A stretch of 42,938 bases of DNA from Okeania hirsuta. GTDB taxonomy: Bacteria > Cyanobacteriota > Cyanobacteriia > Cyanobacteriales > Microcoleaceae. Position numbers and translations under genes: made by a program. Shown here piece after piece: positions 17,746 through 27,073 of this stretch. How positions within the stretch are numbered: position 1 is the stretch's first letter; the number at the start of each line of letters is the position of its first letter. The stretch lies in assembly GCF_003838195.1 (NCBI RefSeq), contig NZ_RCBY01000044.1, forward strand, positions 1 to 42,938, read 5' to 3'. The notes below the pieces were generated by a model. It did no database searches and was not told where the DNA came from. It was given only the letters and a program-made list of their open reading frames with translations.

Positions 17746-20652
17746 GTGAAGAATTCCTATCTCTACCTTAGTTACTTGAGCGCGATCGCTATTATTCTTT
17801 TCCCAGTACCTACCATCGCAAATATCCCGAATATTTTGGCCCAAACTCCCGAAGTGGAAACTTCCCCAGAATCTTCTGCCTCCAAGGCTGAAGCAGATAA
17901 GTTATTTGAAACAGGTGTGGAACAATTTCGGACAGGAAAGTTTGATGAGGCCCTCGAAAACTACGAAAAAGTTTTAGCAATTCGTAAGGAGCTGGGGGAC
18001 CAGGCCGGAATTGCCCAAACCCTGAATAATATGGGGAATGTTTATGTTAACCAAAGGGAATATACCCAAGCTTTAGATGTTTTGCAACAAGCTTTAACTA
18101 TTCGCCGAAAAATAAACGACCGCCCAGGGGTATCGGAAACTCTTAACCTGATTGGTTTTACCTATCAACGACAGAGGGAATTTTCCCAAGCGTTAAATCT
18201 ACATCAAGAGGCTTTAGATATTTCTCAAGCTGTGAAGGACCGACCTAATGAAGGAGAGTCATTACATAATATTGCTGCGGTTAAGGCCAGTCAAGGACAA
18301 CTTGACCAAGCACTTGAATTTTATGAACAGGCGCTGACCATTCGCGAAGAAGTGGGCGATCGCCGAAATAGAGGACGTACTCTCAATAATATGGGGGTGG
18401 TCTACTTTCGGATGGGTAATTATGACAAAGCTTTGGAAACATATCAAAAAGCTTTAACTGTGCGTAGAGAAATTAATGATAATGCTGGAGTTGGTCGGTT
18501 ATTAAATAATATAGGTTTTGTCTATCGGGAAAAGGGTGAAGATTCTGAAGCTCTTAAATATTTTCAGCAAGCTGTGGCGATGTTAGAAGGTATTGGCGAC
18601 CAAAGAAGTGTGGGGCGAATTTATGGTTTTATGGGGAAACTTTATGAAAAGCAAGGAGAAGAAGATAAAGCATTAGAGGTTTATGAAAAAGGGTTAGAAG
18701 CTGCTAAAGTTGCGGAGGATAAGACTGCTCAATTAGAGGCTTTGAGTTATTTGGGTGATGCTTATTATGAGATAGGAGAAAATACTAAAGCACAATCAAT
18801 TTATGAACAAAGTTTAGCTTTTTATCAGGAAGCAGAAGATAAGGCGGGGGAAGGTAAAACAACTGTTGGTTTAGGGAAAGTTTATAACCGTTTGGGTGAA
18901 AATGATAAAGCCAAGCAAGTTTTACTAAAGGCTTTGCCTATAAATAAAGAAGTAGGAGAAAAGTCGGTTATTGCTGCTAATTTTAATGCTTTGGGTGAAG
19001 CTTATTATAGTTCTGGCGATTATTCTATTGCTCTGAATTATCATAAACTTGCTTTGAATAATTTACCAGATAAGGAGGATAAAAATGCTGTTTCTGTGGC
19101 TTATAAAGGAATAGGATATTCTATGTTTCAGCTCAGACAATATCCTCAAGCTTTAGAAAATTTAGTGCAAGCATTGGCAATATATAAAGAGAGTGAAGAA
19201 ACGGTTAAGGAGGGTAAAATTTATGAGCAGTTAGGCACAATATTAGTAGCTCAGGAAAAACCAGAGTTAGCAGTGGTTTTTTACAAGCAAGCTGTTAATT
19301 TGAATGAAGCTATGCGGAGTCAGGAAGGCGAGAAAAGTTTCTTAGAAAAGCCTGAAGAAATTTATCGGAATTTAGCAGGTTTATTATTACAACAAGAACG
19401 TATTGTGGAAGCTCAACAAGTATTAGATTTGTTGAAAATTCAAGAATTAGATAATTATTTAGGGAATGTTAAAGGGAATGAAGCAACAGCAACCGGAGTT
19501 AAACTATTAGCTGCTGAAGAACAAATCCTAACTGAAGATACAACAGATATTTTAGAACGGGAGATTGACAAGAATAATTTAAAAGCGGATTTTCCAGAAT
19601 TTAAGAATTTGCAGGCAAAATTACAAAAATTACCTGGAACAGTGCTATTTTATCCGTTAATTTTGGCAGATAAATTAGAATTAGTATTAATCAAAGCAGA
19701 AGGCGACCCTATACACAAAACTGTAGAAGTAAAAGCAGAAGAAATTGAAGGGGCGATCGCTGAGTTTCGGCTAACAATTTTGACTCCGGTTGGAGATGTC
19801 AAAGATTCTGCGGAAAAACTCTATAATTGGTTAATCAAACCAATAGAAGATGAGTTAATTAAAGCAAATGCCAATACTATTATTTATGCACCAGACAATC
19901 AATTACGTTATCTTCCTTTAGCAGCACTTTATGACGGAGAAAAATGGTTAGTAGAAAGTTTTGGTGTGAATAATATAATTGCAGCTAGTCTAACTAATTT
20001 TGAGACTCAACCTAATAACCAACTCCGTGTATTAGCAGCAGCTTTAACCGAAGGTAATTATCAAGTTCAGGTCGGAACTCGCCAAGTTGAATTAACACCA
20101 ACAACAGTAAAATTAGTAGAAAATTTAACAGAAACAATTCCTGGCTCTCGTAAACTTGTTAACAGCGAATTTAGTTCTGAAACAACAATTAGTAGTTTTA
20201 ATGACTACAATATTGTGCATTTAGATACCCCCGTTGTCTTGTTAACTGGAGAAACAGGAAATGGCAAACCAGAAGACTCTTTTATATTATTTGGAGACGG
20301 CGATCGTGTAACTCTGCGCGATATGGAAAGTTGGTCATTACCGAATGTAGATTTAGTCGTATTAAGTGCTGCTGAAACTAACATTGGAGGACAAATAGGT
20401 AATGGAGAAGAAATAGTCGGTTTTGGTTATCAGATGCAAAATGCCGGAGTTGAAGCAATAGTTACCTCCTTGTGGCGAGTTAATGATGATTCCGCTCAAT
20501 TAATGAATACTTTTTACACAGTTTTACAAGAAGGAAAAAGCAAAACAGAAGCATTGCGGGAAGCTCAAATAAATATGATTACTGGAAAGGATAAAGAAGC
20601 AAATAATCCTTACTATTGGTCATCATTTATCTTGATGGGAAATGGATTTTAG
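17746..20652 (+). CDS. Secreted TPR protein with a degenerate CHAT domain
   Basis: This 968-residue protein opens with a signal peptide-like segment (basic start, then LSAIAIILFPVPTIA), so the rest is probably exported. About a dozen TPR units run from residue 50 to 560, with consensus pieces such as ALENYEKVLAIRKELGD. A CHAT (caspase-HetF-associated) domain fills about 640-968, recognisable by PEDSFILFGDGDRVTLRD, VDLVVLSAAET, GNGEEIVGFGYQMQNAGVEAIVTSLWRVNDDSA and the ending NPYYWSSFILMGNGF. In active CHAT peptidases the motifs are H-x-A-T-H and S-A-C-E-T. Here they read HLDTP (residues 825-829, proline at the catalytic His) and SAAET (874-878, alanine at the catalytic Cys). It is therefore predicted to be a pseudo-protease that may act as a scaffold or binding protein. 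The start lies at GTG 17746 after a purine-rich stretch (AGAGGA). Confidence 0.9.
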   Translation: MKNSYLYLSYLSAIAIILFPVPTIANIPNILAQTPEVETSPESSASKAEADKLFETGVEQFRTGKFDEALENYEKVLAIRKELGDQAGIAQTLNNMGNVYVNQREYTQALDVLQQALTIRRKINDRPGVSETLNLIGFTYQRQREFSQALNLHQEALDISQAVKDRPNEGESLHNIAAVKASQGQLDQALEFYEQALTIREEVGDRRNRGRTLNNMGVVYFRMGNYDKALETYQKALTVRREINDNAGVGRLLNNIGFVYREKGEDSEALKYFQQAVAMLEGIGDQRSVGRIYGFMGKLYEKQGEEDKALEVYEKGLEAAKVAEDKTAQLEALSYLGDAYYEIGENTKAQSIYEQSLAFYQEAEDKAGEGKTTVGLGKVYNRLGENDKAKQVLLKALPINKEVGEKSVIAANFNALGEAYYSSGDYSIALNYHKLALNNLPDKEDKNAVSVAYKGIGYSMFQLRQYPQALENLVQALAIYKESEETVKEGKIYEQLGTILVAQEKPELAVVFYKQAVNLNEAMRSQEGEKSFLEKPEEIYRNLAGLLLQQERIVEAQQVLDLLKIQELDNYLGNVKGNEATATGVKLLAAEEQILTEDTTDILEREIDKNNLKADFPEFKNLQAKLQKLPGTVLFYPLILADKLELVLIKAEGDPIHKTVEVKAEEIEGAIAEFRLTILTPVGDVKDSAEKLYNWLIKPIEDELIKANANTIIYAPDNQLRYLPLAALYDGEKWLVESFGVNNIIAASLTNFETQPNNQLRVLAAALTEGNYQVQVGTRQVELTPTTVKLVENLTETIPGSRKLVNSEFSSETTISSFNDYNIVHLDTPVVLLTGETGNGKPEDSFILFGDGDRVTLRDMESWSLPNVDLVVLSAAETNIGGQIGNGEEIVGFGYQMQNAGVEAIVTSLWRVNDDSAQLMNTFYTVLQEGKSKTEALREAQINMITGKDKEANNPYYWSSFILMGNGF

Positions 20653-20855
20653 GCGTTGCTGGATTAGTGTATGGTATTAATCTTACAGCAGTTATCTAGT
20701 TGATGAGTTACAAAGTTTATTGCTCTAGGGAACAGGGAATAGGGAACAGGGAACAGGGAACAGGGAATATAGAAATAAATAGTCTTATAACTGTACCTCA
20801 CTATCCTCAAAAGTGCTGTAAATTACTTAGGAGTCAGGAGGGAATAAAGAAGAAG

Positions 20856-21252
20856 AAAGCTAGATTCATAATATCCTGCTGTTTGAACTATTTCATAAGT
20901 TAAATGCAGTAATAACGACTGACTTACCCATGAGGTACGAAAAACTAAGATTTGAGATTGCTTTCCGTCCCGAAATGCTCCGCAAACCCTGTCAGTCGCA
21001 ATGACTAAAATACGTTGTAATGCTTAAGTATTAATATCTATAAATTAGAAACCCGGTTACTGAAATTAACCGAGTTTTTTTGTGCATAACCTCTAATCAA
21101 TCAGATATATGTTGATTTGACAGAGGTTGAGGTTTCCTTTCATATATTCATATAGAAGAAGAGAAAGGGAAGAAGGAAGTAAGAAAAAAGCTTGATTAGT
21201 AATATCCTGCTGTTTGAGCTATTTCATAAGTCAAATACAGTAATGGCGACTG
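20856..21252 (+). repeat. Pair of ~66-bp direct repeats
   Basis: Copies at 20856-20921 and 21187-21252 share AATATCCTGCTGTTTGA, CTATTTCATAAGT and a CAGTAAT..CGACTG end with a few substitutions. The 265 bases between them contain the intrinsic terminator. Neither copy is coding. Confidence 0.7.
21050..21080 (+). terminator. Rho-independent terminator-like hairpin
   Basis: AACCCGGTTA, a short loop, then TAACCGAGTTTTTTT forms a GC-containing stem followed by a seven-T run on the plus strand. It is the best terminator in the region, about 400 bases after the CHAT stop. AAACCCGGTTTC-type hairpins of this kind are common dispersed terminators in cyanobacteria. Confidence 0.75.
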
Positions 21253-21398
21253 TTATATCTCAAAGTAACAAGTTGCTTAGGACTTATGCTGATGATGAAG
21301 TTCAGACAGGGAAATATTTTTCCTCCTGTTCCTTGTTTCCTGTTCCCTGTTCCCTGCTATAGACATAAAAATATCTGTACAATCTACCCCAAAAAACT

Positions 21399-23024
21399 AT
21401 GTTTCCTTCAAACTATCCTGAAAATTCTGTCGATAATCTTCTTCCAGTTATTGGTGCGAATAACATTTCTATTATACCCGAACAGTTAAATAGTTATGAA
21501 CAAGCAATTTTACCTGTTAATAATATCTTAACAGAACAGCAAATTGTGACAGATGAAATAAATTTCCCCTCACAAATAAACAGTAATATTACCCCTTACC
21601 TAAAATCTCACACTGAAGTTATCGAAAACCATTCCGAAACAAATATACTAACTGGTGAATTAATTAACCCTGAAAGAATAGCAAGTCAAATAAACCTTTT
21701 CCCACAGTCAGATGACACCTTGATAAACGCTCGCGATATTGGGGTTTTGAATACCAATCAAATTTGGAATGATTTTGTAGGTGACTTCGACTCCGTAGAC
21801 TATTATCGTTTCCATTTGAATACAACCAGTGACTTTAACTTATTTTTATCTGGTTTAAGTGCAGATGCTGATGTAGACTTGCTCGAAGACAAAAATAACG
21901 ATGGTTTTGGAGAAATAATTGATTCTTCCCTTGCTTTTGGCAGCGCTTCCGAAGAAATTAATGTGTCTAATTTAAACCCCGGTACTTATTACGTTAAAGT
22001 AAGTCAATACAGTGGAGATACAAATTATAATCTGAGTCTGTCAGCAACACCTTCATTTAATTCTGGACTTTCATTGAATTCTGATGGTTTTAATAGTATC
22101 TATGGATATGGTTTAATTGATGCAAATGCAGCAGTTGCTCAAACTATCAACGCACCAATTCCTGAAGGTTTTGATTTTAATAATTGGAATGTCGAAACAA
22201 TTAATGCTCCCGAAGTCTGGAATCAAGGTTATACCGGGCAAGGTATTATAGTAGCAGTGATAGATAGTGGGGTAGACTACAATCACTTTGATTTAGCAAG
22301 TAATATCTGGACTAACATCAATGAAATTCCTAACAATGGTTTTGATGATGATGGTAATGGATATGTAGATGATTTTAGGGGATGGGATATTATCAATAAT
22401 GATAATGACCCGATGGACTTTTTTGGTCACGGTACTCATATTGCAGGTACGATCGCTGCTCAACAGAATGGCTTAGGAATTACAGGAATTGCTCCTAATG
22501 CTAAAATTATGCCTGTTAAGGTAGGAAATTTTGAGACAATTCTACCTGATGATGCTGCTGCTGGCATTTACTATGCAGTTAATAATGGTGCCCATGTGAT
22601 TAACATGAGTTTTGGGAGAGATTTTTATTCTCCTGTAGTAGATGATGCCATCCGTTACGCAACAGAAAGAGGAGTTGTGGTAGTTATGGCAGCAGGTAAT
22701 GACGGTAGTAGTTTTCCTGAATATCCAGCTAATAATCTACAACAATGGGGAATTCCTGTTGGGTCAACAGATATTACAGGCAGAATTAGTGACTTTTCTA
22801 ACCGTGCTGGGTCAACAACACTAAATTATGTTGTTGCTCCTGGAGAAAATATTTATTCGACTCTTCCTAATAATGATTTTGGAAATCAAAGTGGTACATC
22901 ATTTGCTGCTCCTCATGTTGCTGGTGTAGCTGCTTTAGTTTTGAGTGCTAATCCTTTTTTAACTCCCGAACAAGTGGAATATATGATTACTACTACAGCT
23001 AATTCTAACCAAGTTATAGTTTAG
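21399..23024 (+). CDS. Subtilisin-like (S8) serine protease with a PPC domain
   Basis: This 541-residue protein contains a bacterial pre-peptidase C-terminal (PPC) beta-sandwich at about 107-217 (ARDIGVLN, DSVDYYRFHL, NPGTYYVKVSQYSGDTNYNLSL). A linker with YGYGLIDANAAVAQ follows, then a complete subtilase domain at about 262-535. The triad is D289 in AVIDSGVD, H344 in GHGTHIAG and S501 in SGTSFAAPHVAG; the oxyanion asparagine is N434 in AAGND. No classical signal peptide is visible, so export, if any, uses another route. The catalytic domain ends soon after EQVEYMITTTANSN, slightly earlier than many homologues. Acidic repeats such as DDDGNGYVDDF suggest calcium binding. It follows the CHAT gene on the same strand, 746 bases away and behind a terminator. 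Confidence 0.92.
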   Translation: MFPSNYPENSVDNLLPVIGANNISIIPEQLNSYEQAILPVNNILTEQQIVTDEINFPSQINSNITPYLKSHTEVIENHSETNILTGELINPERIASQINLFPQSDDTLINARDIGVLNTNQIWNDFVGDFDSVDYYRFHLNTTSDFNLFLSGLSADADVDLLEDKNNDGFGEIIDSSLAFGSASEEINVSNLNPGTYYVKVSQYSGDTNYNLSLSATPSFNSGLSLNSDGFNSIYGYGLIDANAAVAQTINAPIPEGFDFNNWNVETINAPEVWNQGYTGQGIIVAVIDSGVDYNHFDLASNIWTNINEIPNNGFDDDGNGYVDDFRGWDIINNDNDPMDFFGHGTHIAGTIAAQQNGLGITGIAPNAKIMPVKVGNFETILPDDAAAGIYYAVNNGAHVINMSFGRDFYSPVVDDAIRYATERGVVVVMAAGNDGSSFPEYPANNLQQWGIPVGSTDITGRISDFSNRAGSTTLNYVVAPGENIYSTLPNNDFGNQSGTSFAAPHVAGVAALVLSANPFLTPEQVEYMITTTANSNQVIV

Positions 23025-23429
23025 TGCAGCTACGCGGAAGTCAAAAGTCAAAAGTCAAAAGTCAAAAGTATTGAAGCGAAAAAAGCATTTCCTTCTTCCT
23101 TTTTGCCTCTTCACTTCTTCCTTCTTTCCTCAATAAATATTGCATAACCTCTAGGAATATAGAAATATATTCCAATTGAAGGGATAAATATCCTGATATT
23201 AGAGCAAACTTTTGACCAGGAAAAATGATTATACAATTAACAATAATCAGCATTGTGGATTGAATATCTTACGGGTTAATGTTTGATAGTAGTCGAAGCA
23301 AAGGTTAGGAAAGATCGAGAGCTTAAAACTAAGACAACGTAATACTTTTCCTTCTTCCTTCTTTCTTCTGCTATAAGCTAATATATCTGGATAATTGTTC
23401 ATTTTTATTGATCTCAAATCTAAAAGTAA
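23025..23429. repeat. Intergenic region with GTCAAAA heptamers and dispersed repeat R1 copy 3
   Basis: About four GTCAAAA heptamers fill 23038-23069. Copy 3 of repeat R1 lies at 23288-23339 (GTAGTCGAAGCAAAGGTTAG ... AAACTAAGACAACG), again followed by a TTCTTCC tract. There is no gene; minus-strand frames here are low-complexity. Confidence 0.65.
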
Positions 23430-24848
23430 ATGGTTACTGCTTCTAAATACTGGAGACAGATTAAGATTAATAGTTCCGGGTCTCGTCAAATCCTGGAAAT
23501 TACAGAGGCAAAACAATTTTTTACCTCAAATTTTCCAGAATATATAACAGATAGTGAAATTTCGGACATTAATATTCAGCGTCAACTTTTAGCATTGGTG
23601 CAAGATAATTCAGATACTAATTTAGAGAGAAATTCTTTATTAGCAGAACGCTGTCTTCTCTGTTTTATATCTTGGCAAATTGACGGTGTTTGTCAACAAT
23701 TAGCCGCAAATTTTGGTACAAATCATGGCTTTACTAGGGAAAATTTATTCCCTTATGTTTTGACTGATGATGGCAGAATCTCTAGTCAAAAAAATAAAAC
23801 TTCTTCTTGTTCTTTTGCTCAAGAAATTCTCCAAAATTTCGACCCAAATCAAAGCAATTTAGCTACCTGGACAACTAGAAAAGTTAAACAGCATCCTGAA
23901 CTTAATAGTTTCTTACTGGAATGTGGAGTCTATTTAATTAGTGATTGGGCAATTCTGAATGATACTCCTCCTAAACAACTAGAGAAAATTTTCTCAGTAT
24001 TTTATAATTTTACTGCTTTTGAAACTCGGGAAAGTATAGATATTTTATCAAGTTATCATGCTATTTATCGGGCGCAACGTCGCCAAAAAAGTTTATCAAG
24101 AGCAGGGAGAAAATGTTTGCCACCAACTACAGAACAATTAGAACAAATTGCTCAATTAATCAAAACTAAAACTGGTAAAAATATTTCTCCAAAGCAAGTA
24201 TTGACTAAATTGCAAGACCTGGCTTCTCAAATACGAGAATATCGAATTTCTGTGAGAAGTGGTTCTCTACCAACAATACCATTAGATACTTCTAACCATA
24301 AATCTTTAGCTAATCAGATTTGTATTGTTCAAGAAGCTGATTCAATGGATGAACAGAATGAATTTTTGAGCAATTATAGAAAGCAATTTCTTTTAAGTTT
24401 AGATGATGCTATAGCTAAAGTAACAGATTCTTGGATACAATTACTAAAGAAAAGAAAAAACAAAAAAATGGAACAATTTATCCAAGGGTTACATCTATAT
24501 CATTGTCAGGGAAAATCAATGACAGAAATTGCTCAAAATGTTGGCTTGAAAGCGCAATATCAAGTAACTCGCTTACTAAAATTAAAATCTTTTCGGGCTG
24601 ATATTAAACAGGAATTATTAATTAGTTTGCGGGGTCGTATCTTAGAAATTGCTCAAGATTATGCAGATCCAAAACATCTAAAAACTATAGATAAAAAAAT
24701 AGAAATAGCTCTAGATGAACAAATAAATATAGTCTTTAAAGAAGTAGAATCAGAGGGTTATAATTCTCAGTCTAGTTCTAAAGAAAATTTATTTGCTCAA
24801 AGAGTTTGTAAGCATATAGATAAATTCAATTATTGTAATTTATCATAA
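23430..24848 (+). CDS. Sigma-70-like helix-turn-helix protein of unknown role
   Basis: This 472-residue soluble protein has a C-terminal segment at about 346-387 (GLHLYHCQGKSMTEIAQNVGLKAQYQVTRLLKLKSFR) that reads as a region-4-like helix-turn-helix: a first helix, the G-KSMTEIAQNVG turn, and a recognition helix. After it comes a helical tail (LRGRILEIAQDYADPKHLKTIDKKIEIALDEQIN). The N-terminal 300 residues are mostly helical and resemble no enzyme I can name; the central LSSYHAIYRAQRRQKSLSRAGRKCLPPT may be a second DNA- or polymerase-contacting part. From memory, cyanobacteria have such large sigma-like proteins next to DUF1822 genes, as here with a 25-base gap. It probably regulates transcription, but this is inferred only from the HTH. 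Confidence 0.7.
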   Translation: MVTASKYWRQIKINSSGSRQILEITEAKQFFTSNFPEYITDSEISDINIQRQLLALVQDNSDTNLERNSLLAERCLLCFISWQIDGVCQQLAANFGTNHGFTRENLFPYVLTDDGRISSQKNKTSSCSFAQEILQNFDPNQSNLATWTTRKVKQHPELNSFLLECGVYLISDWAILNDTPPKQLEKIFSVFYNFTAFETRESIDILSSYHAIYRAQRRQKSLSRAGRKCLPPTTEQLEQIAQLIKTKTGKNISPKQVLTKLQDLASQIREYRISVRSGSLPTIPLDTSNHKSLANQICIVQEADSMDEQNEFLSNYRKQFLLSLDDAIAKVTDSWIQLLKKRKNKKMEQFIQGLHLYHCQGKSMTEIAQNVGLKAQYQVTRLLKLKSFRADIKQELLISLRGRILEIAQDYADPKHLKTIDKKIEIALDEQINIVFKEVESEGYNSQSSSKENLFAQRVCKHIDKFNYCNLS

Positions 24849-24873
24849 AACTTATTATCAAGGAAAACTTTAA

Positions 24874-26271
24874 ATGAAAAATGAATTAACGAATCAATTA
24901 GAAGATTTGCTAGAATTTCAGGGTATTGCAACAGAATCTATTCATTTATCATTAGAAAAAGTTGAGCAAGCCATCCAAATTAGCAATCAAATTCCTAACG
25001 AATCACGACAATGGCAAACTTATTTGAATGGGTTAGCTTTGTTTGGATTTGAACAATGGTTAGAAGAACGAGGTACAGATAATTTAACAGTTAATTTAGC
25101 TGATGCTTCTATTTTTAATCCAGTTCTTTCTAACTCAATTCCAGCCGTTTGTCATCTTAATATTAATCAATTTCAAGTTTGTATCATTACTCAAGGTAGT
25201 TTTATAAATGAAGAAGTTAGTTTACCAAGAGCAGTAGTAGATTTACCAGAGTTCTCCCATCATTTATATGTAGTTGTGGAAGTACAAGAAGAACTAGAAA
25301 AAGTTGTGATTAATAGTTTTATTTCTTATGCAGATTTAATGGGCAATAAAACACAGCTTAATCTACTGCCAGATGAAGATTGGAATTATCAAATTCCCTG
25401 GAGTTGGTTTGATACAGAAATAGATAATTTATTACTTTATCTTCGTTGTTTGGATATAGCAGGAATTGCCTTGCCAGAGGTACAACCTAAGTCAAATAAT
25501 TTAGCTGCAGCTAAAGCTGAATTAACAAAATTATTACCTCAGCTATCCGCACAAAATTTATGGGAATCTTTTAACTGGGAACAGGGAAAAACTATCCTAA
25601 CTAATTCTGAGTTATTAAATTGGATATATAATTGGCAATTGCAAATAGATATAGAGGAGGGGAATATTCCGAATAATTTAGTAGAAATTACAGAAAATTC
25701 AGAAAATTCTTTAAGTAGTCTGAGTAAATATTTACCAGATTTACTTAGTATCTTGACTGAACCTACAATTAATGTGGGGCGTTGGTTAAAGAATGAATTA
25801 GATGATTTTGCCAATGAATTATCCTGGGTTTTATTGCCAGAATTATCGGCACTATCTCCCATGAGAGGAATATCTTCTCCTACAGAAGAAATTGCTGGAA
25901 TTATCAGAGAGTTGCCCAAAAATGGTGTATATATTCCTCCTCATGCTAGGGTTGCTTATCACGATTTATTATTAGCTGGAATTCCTTTAAGATTGTATGC
26001 TTTAACTTGGTCTTTAGTCTCAGATTCAACATTAGAATGGATGTTGCTATTAATATTAAGTACGCCTACAGGGATGGGTTTACCGGAAAAAATAAAATTG
26101 CGGGTTAGTGATGCAACGGGAATTTTAGTTGAACAGAAATTAAATTCCAATGAGGATGATTTTTATATATTTACTAATGTTGTAGGAGGTTGGAATGAGA
26201 AGTTTATTGCTACAGTTTATTTGACACCAGAAAATCAGGAGACTTTTCCTCCTTTTGAATTTAATCCATGA
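24874..26271 (+). CDS. DUF1822-family protein
   Basis: This 465-residue protein has the DUF1822 flavour: a Gln/Trp-containing N-terminus (QIPNESRQWQTYLNGLALFGFEQWLEERG), then a beta-rich middle (FQVCIITQGSFINEEVSLPRAVVDLPEFSHHLYVVVEVQEE) and a C-terminal half with GRWLKNELDDFANELSWVLLP and LILSTPTGMGLPEKIKLRVSDATG. It has no signal peptide or transmembrane helix and no catalytic motif I recognise. The family is largely cyanobacterial and functionally uncharacterised. It lies 25 bases after the sigma-like gene and surely shares its transcript. Its stop overlaps an ATG that opens only a 28-codon frame. Confidence 0.78.
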   Translation: MKNELTNQLEDLLEFQGIATESIHLSLEKVEQAIQISNQIPNESRQWQTYLNGLALFGFEQWLEERGTDNLTVNLADASIFNPVLSNSIPAVCHLNINQFQVCIITQGSFINEEVSLPRAVVDLPEFSHHLYVVVEVQEELEKVVINSFISYADLMGNKTQLNLLPDEDWNYQIPWSWFDTEIDNLLLYLRCLDIAGIALPEVQPKSNNLAAAKAELTKLLPQLSAQNLWESFNWEQGKTILTNSELLNWIYNWQLQIDIEEGNIPNNLVEITENSENSLSSLSKYLPDLLSILTEPTINVGRWLKNELDDFANELSWVLLPELSALSPMRGISSPTEEIAGIIRELPKNGVYIPPHARVAYHDLLLAGIPLRLYALTWSLVSDSTLEWMLLLILSTPTGMGLPEKIKLRVSDATGILVEQKLNSNEDDFYIFTNVVGGWNEKFIATVYLTPENQETFPPFEFNP

Positions 26272-27073
26272 TTTTGATCGGTTTGGCGTTATCAAATTTT
26301 GCAACAATAATGCTAAATCATTTTGAAGAAGGAAAAAGTGGATGGGATTTGTAGACACGAAGTGGCAGGTCGAAGACTATCCCCAACCAATTATGGACGG
26401 TGGAGTATTAAACCTATAAAGAAAAACATAAAAGTTGTTGACGAAATTGAGTGGGCAAATAAATATTGAGTTATTCTAACTGAGAAAAAGTTTGCTACAA
26501 ATTTTTAGGTGAGGAAACCTTCGGATAGACAACTTAAATGTATCAACCCATAGCATTTTTTTTAGATATTTATTATCTATTAATCCGTTTAATTGCACAT
26601 AGATCCAATTTAAACTGATGGGTCATAGGGAATAGTAAAGTTTTTAGCAATACTAACTAAATATTTAAGGGTTTAGCATCCTATACTGACTACTAATATA
26701 CAGTTATAATTAGGCTCGTAGTTGGGCTTAAGCAATAATACTAAGGACTAGTGTAACAATAACCATTACAGTTTTTTTGATGGAAGCTAATTTCACAGTT
26801 GATCCCAGATAAAATTTGTACAAATTATTTTTACATGACTCCTAAGTATTGTAAGGGCTAGAGCAAAACTACGAACAAAAACTTTATTATAAGTAATTAT
26901 CCGCTAGTATAGCTCCCCGGAGGGGGCACATGATACAATAAGTAACAATTATTTTTGTACTACATTTTATCTCCACAATGTAGTGCAAATTTCTGCATAA
27001 CCTGCCAACTTTGAGAAATAGAGTAGTTTACAACCGGAAAATTACCAGTATTGTTCTGGAGGAACTACTTATC
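26272..27073. other. Intergenic region carrying dispersed repeat R3 copy A
   Basis: Apart from the repeat at 26701-26937, I see no gene. A 28-codon frame starting at 26268, overlapping the DUF1822 stop, has no recognisable sequence. The first 430 bases may be the remnant of a lost downstream gene. A good ribosome-binding site (GGAGG at 27059-27063) belongs to the next gene. Confidence 0.5.
26701..26937 (+). repeat. Dispersed repeat family R3, copy A
   Basis: It starts CAGTTATAATTAGGCTCGTA and ends TAGCTCCCCGGAGGGGGCAC, then ATGATA. An inverted, shorter copy lies at 31531-31672. Both share the inner GGGCTAGAGCAAAACTAC and TTATTATAA..TAATTATC. Copy A holds about 95 extra bases in the middle. 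The outer end (CTCCCCCGGAGGGGGAACATGATAT) also recurs inside the IS1 element at 33977-34020. Confidence 0.75.

Larger units (their letters stand above)
20653..21398. other. Intergenic region with heptamer arrays, a direct repeat and a terminator
   Basis: Six copies of an AGGGAAC-type heptamer fill 20727-20768, and a CCCTGTT array sits at 21325-21358. A direct repeat of about 66 bp (20856-20921 and 21187-21252) contains ATATCCTGCTGTTTGA and TATTTCATAAGT in both copies. Between them is a clear intrinsic terminator (listed separately). No gene is supported. Confidence 0.7.

Noticed and set aside
26268-26354. 28-codon frame overlapping the DUF1822 stop (ATGA overlap)
   Set aside because: It is too short, has no recognisable sequence and no continuation in another frame.
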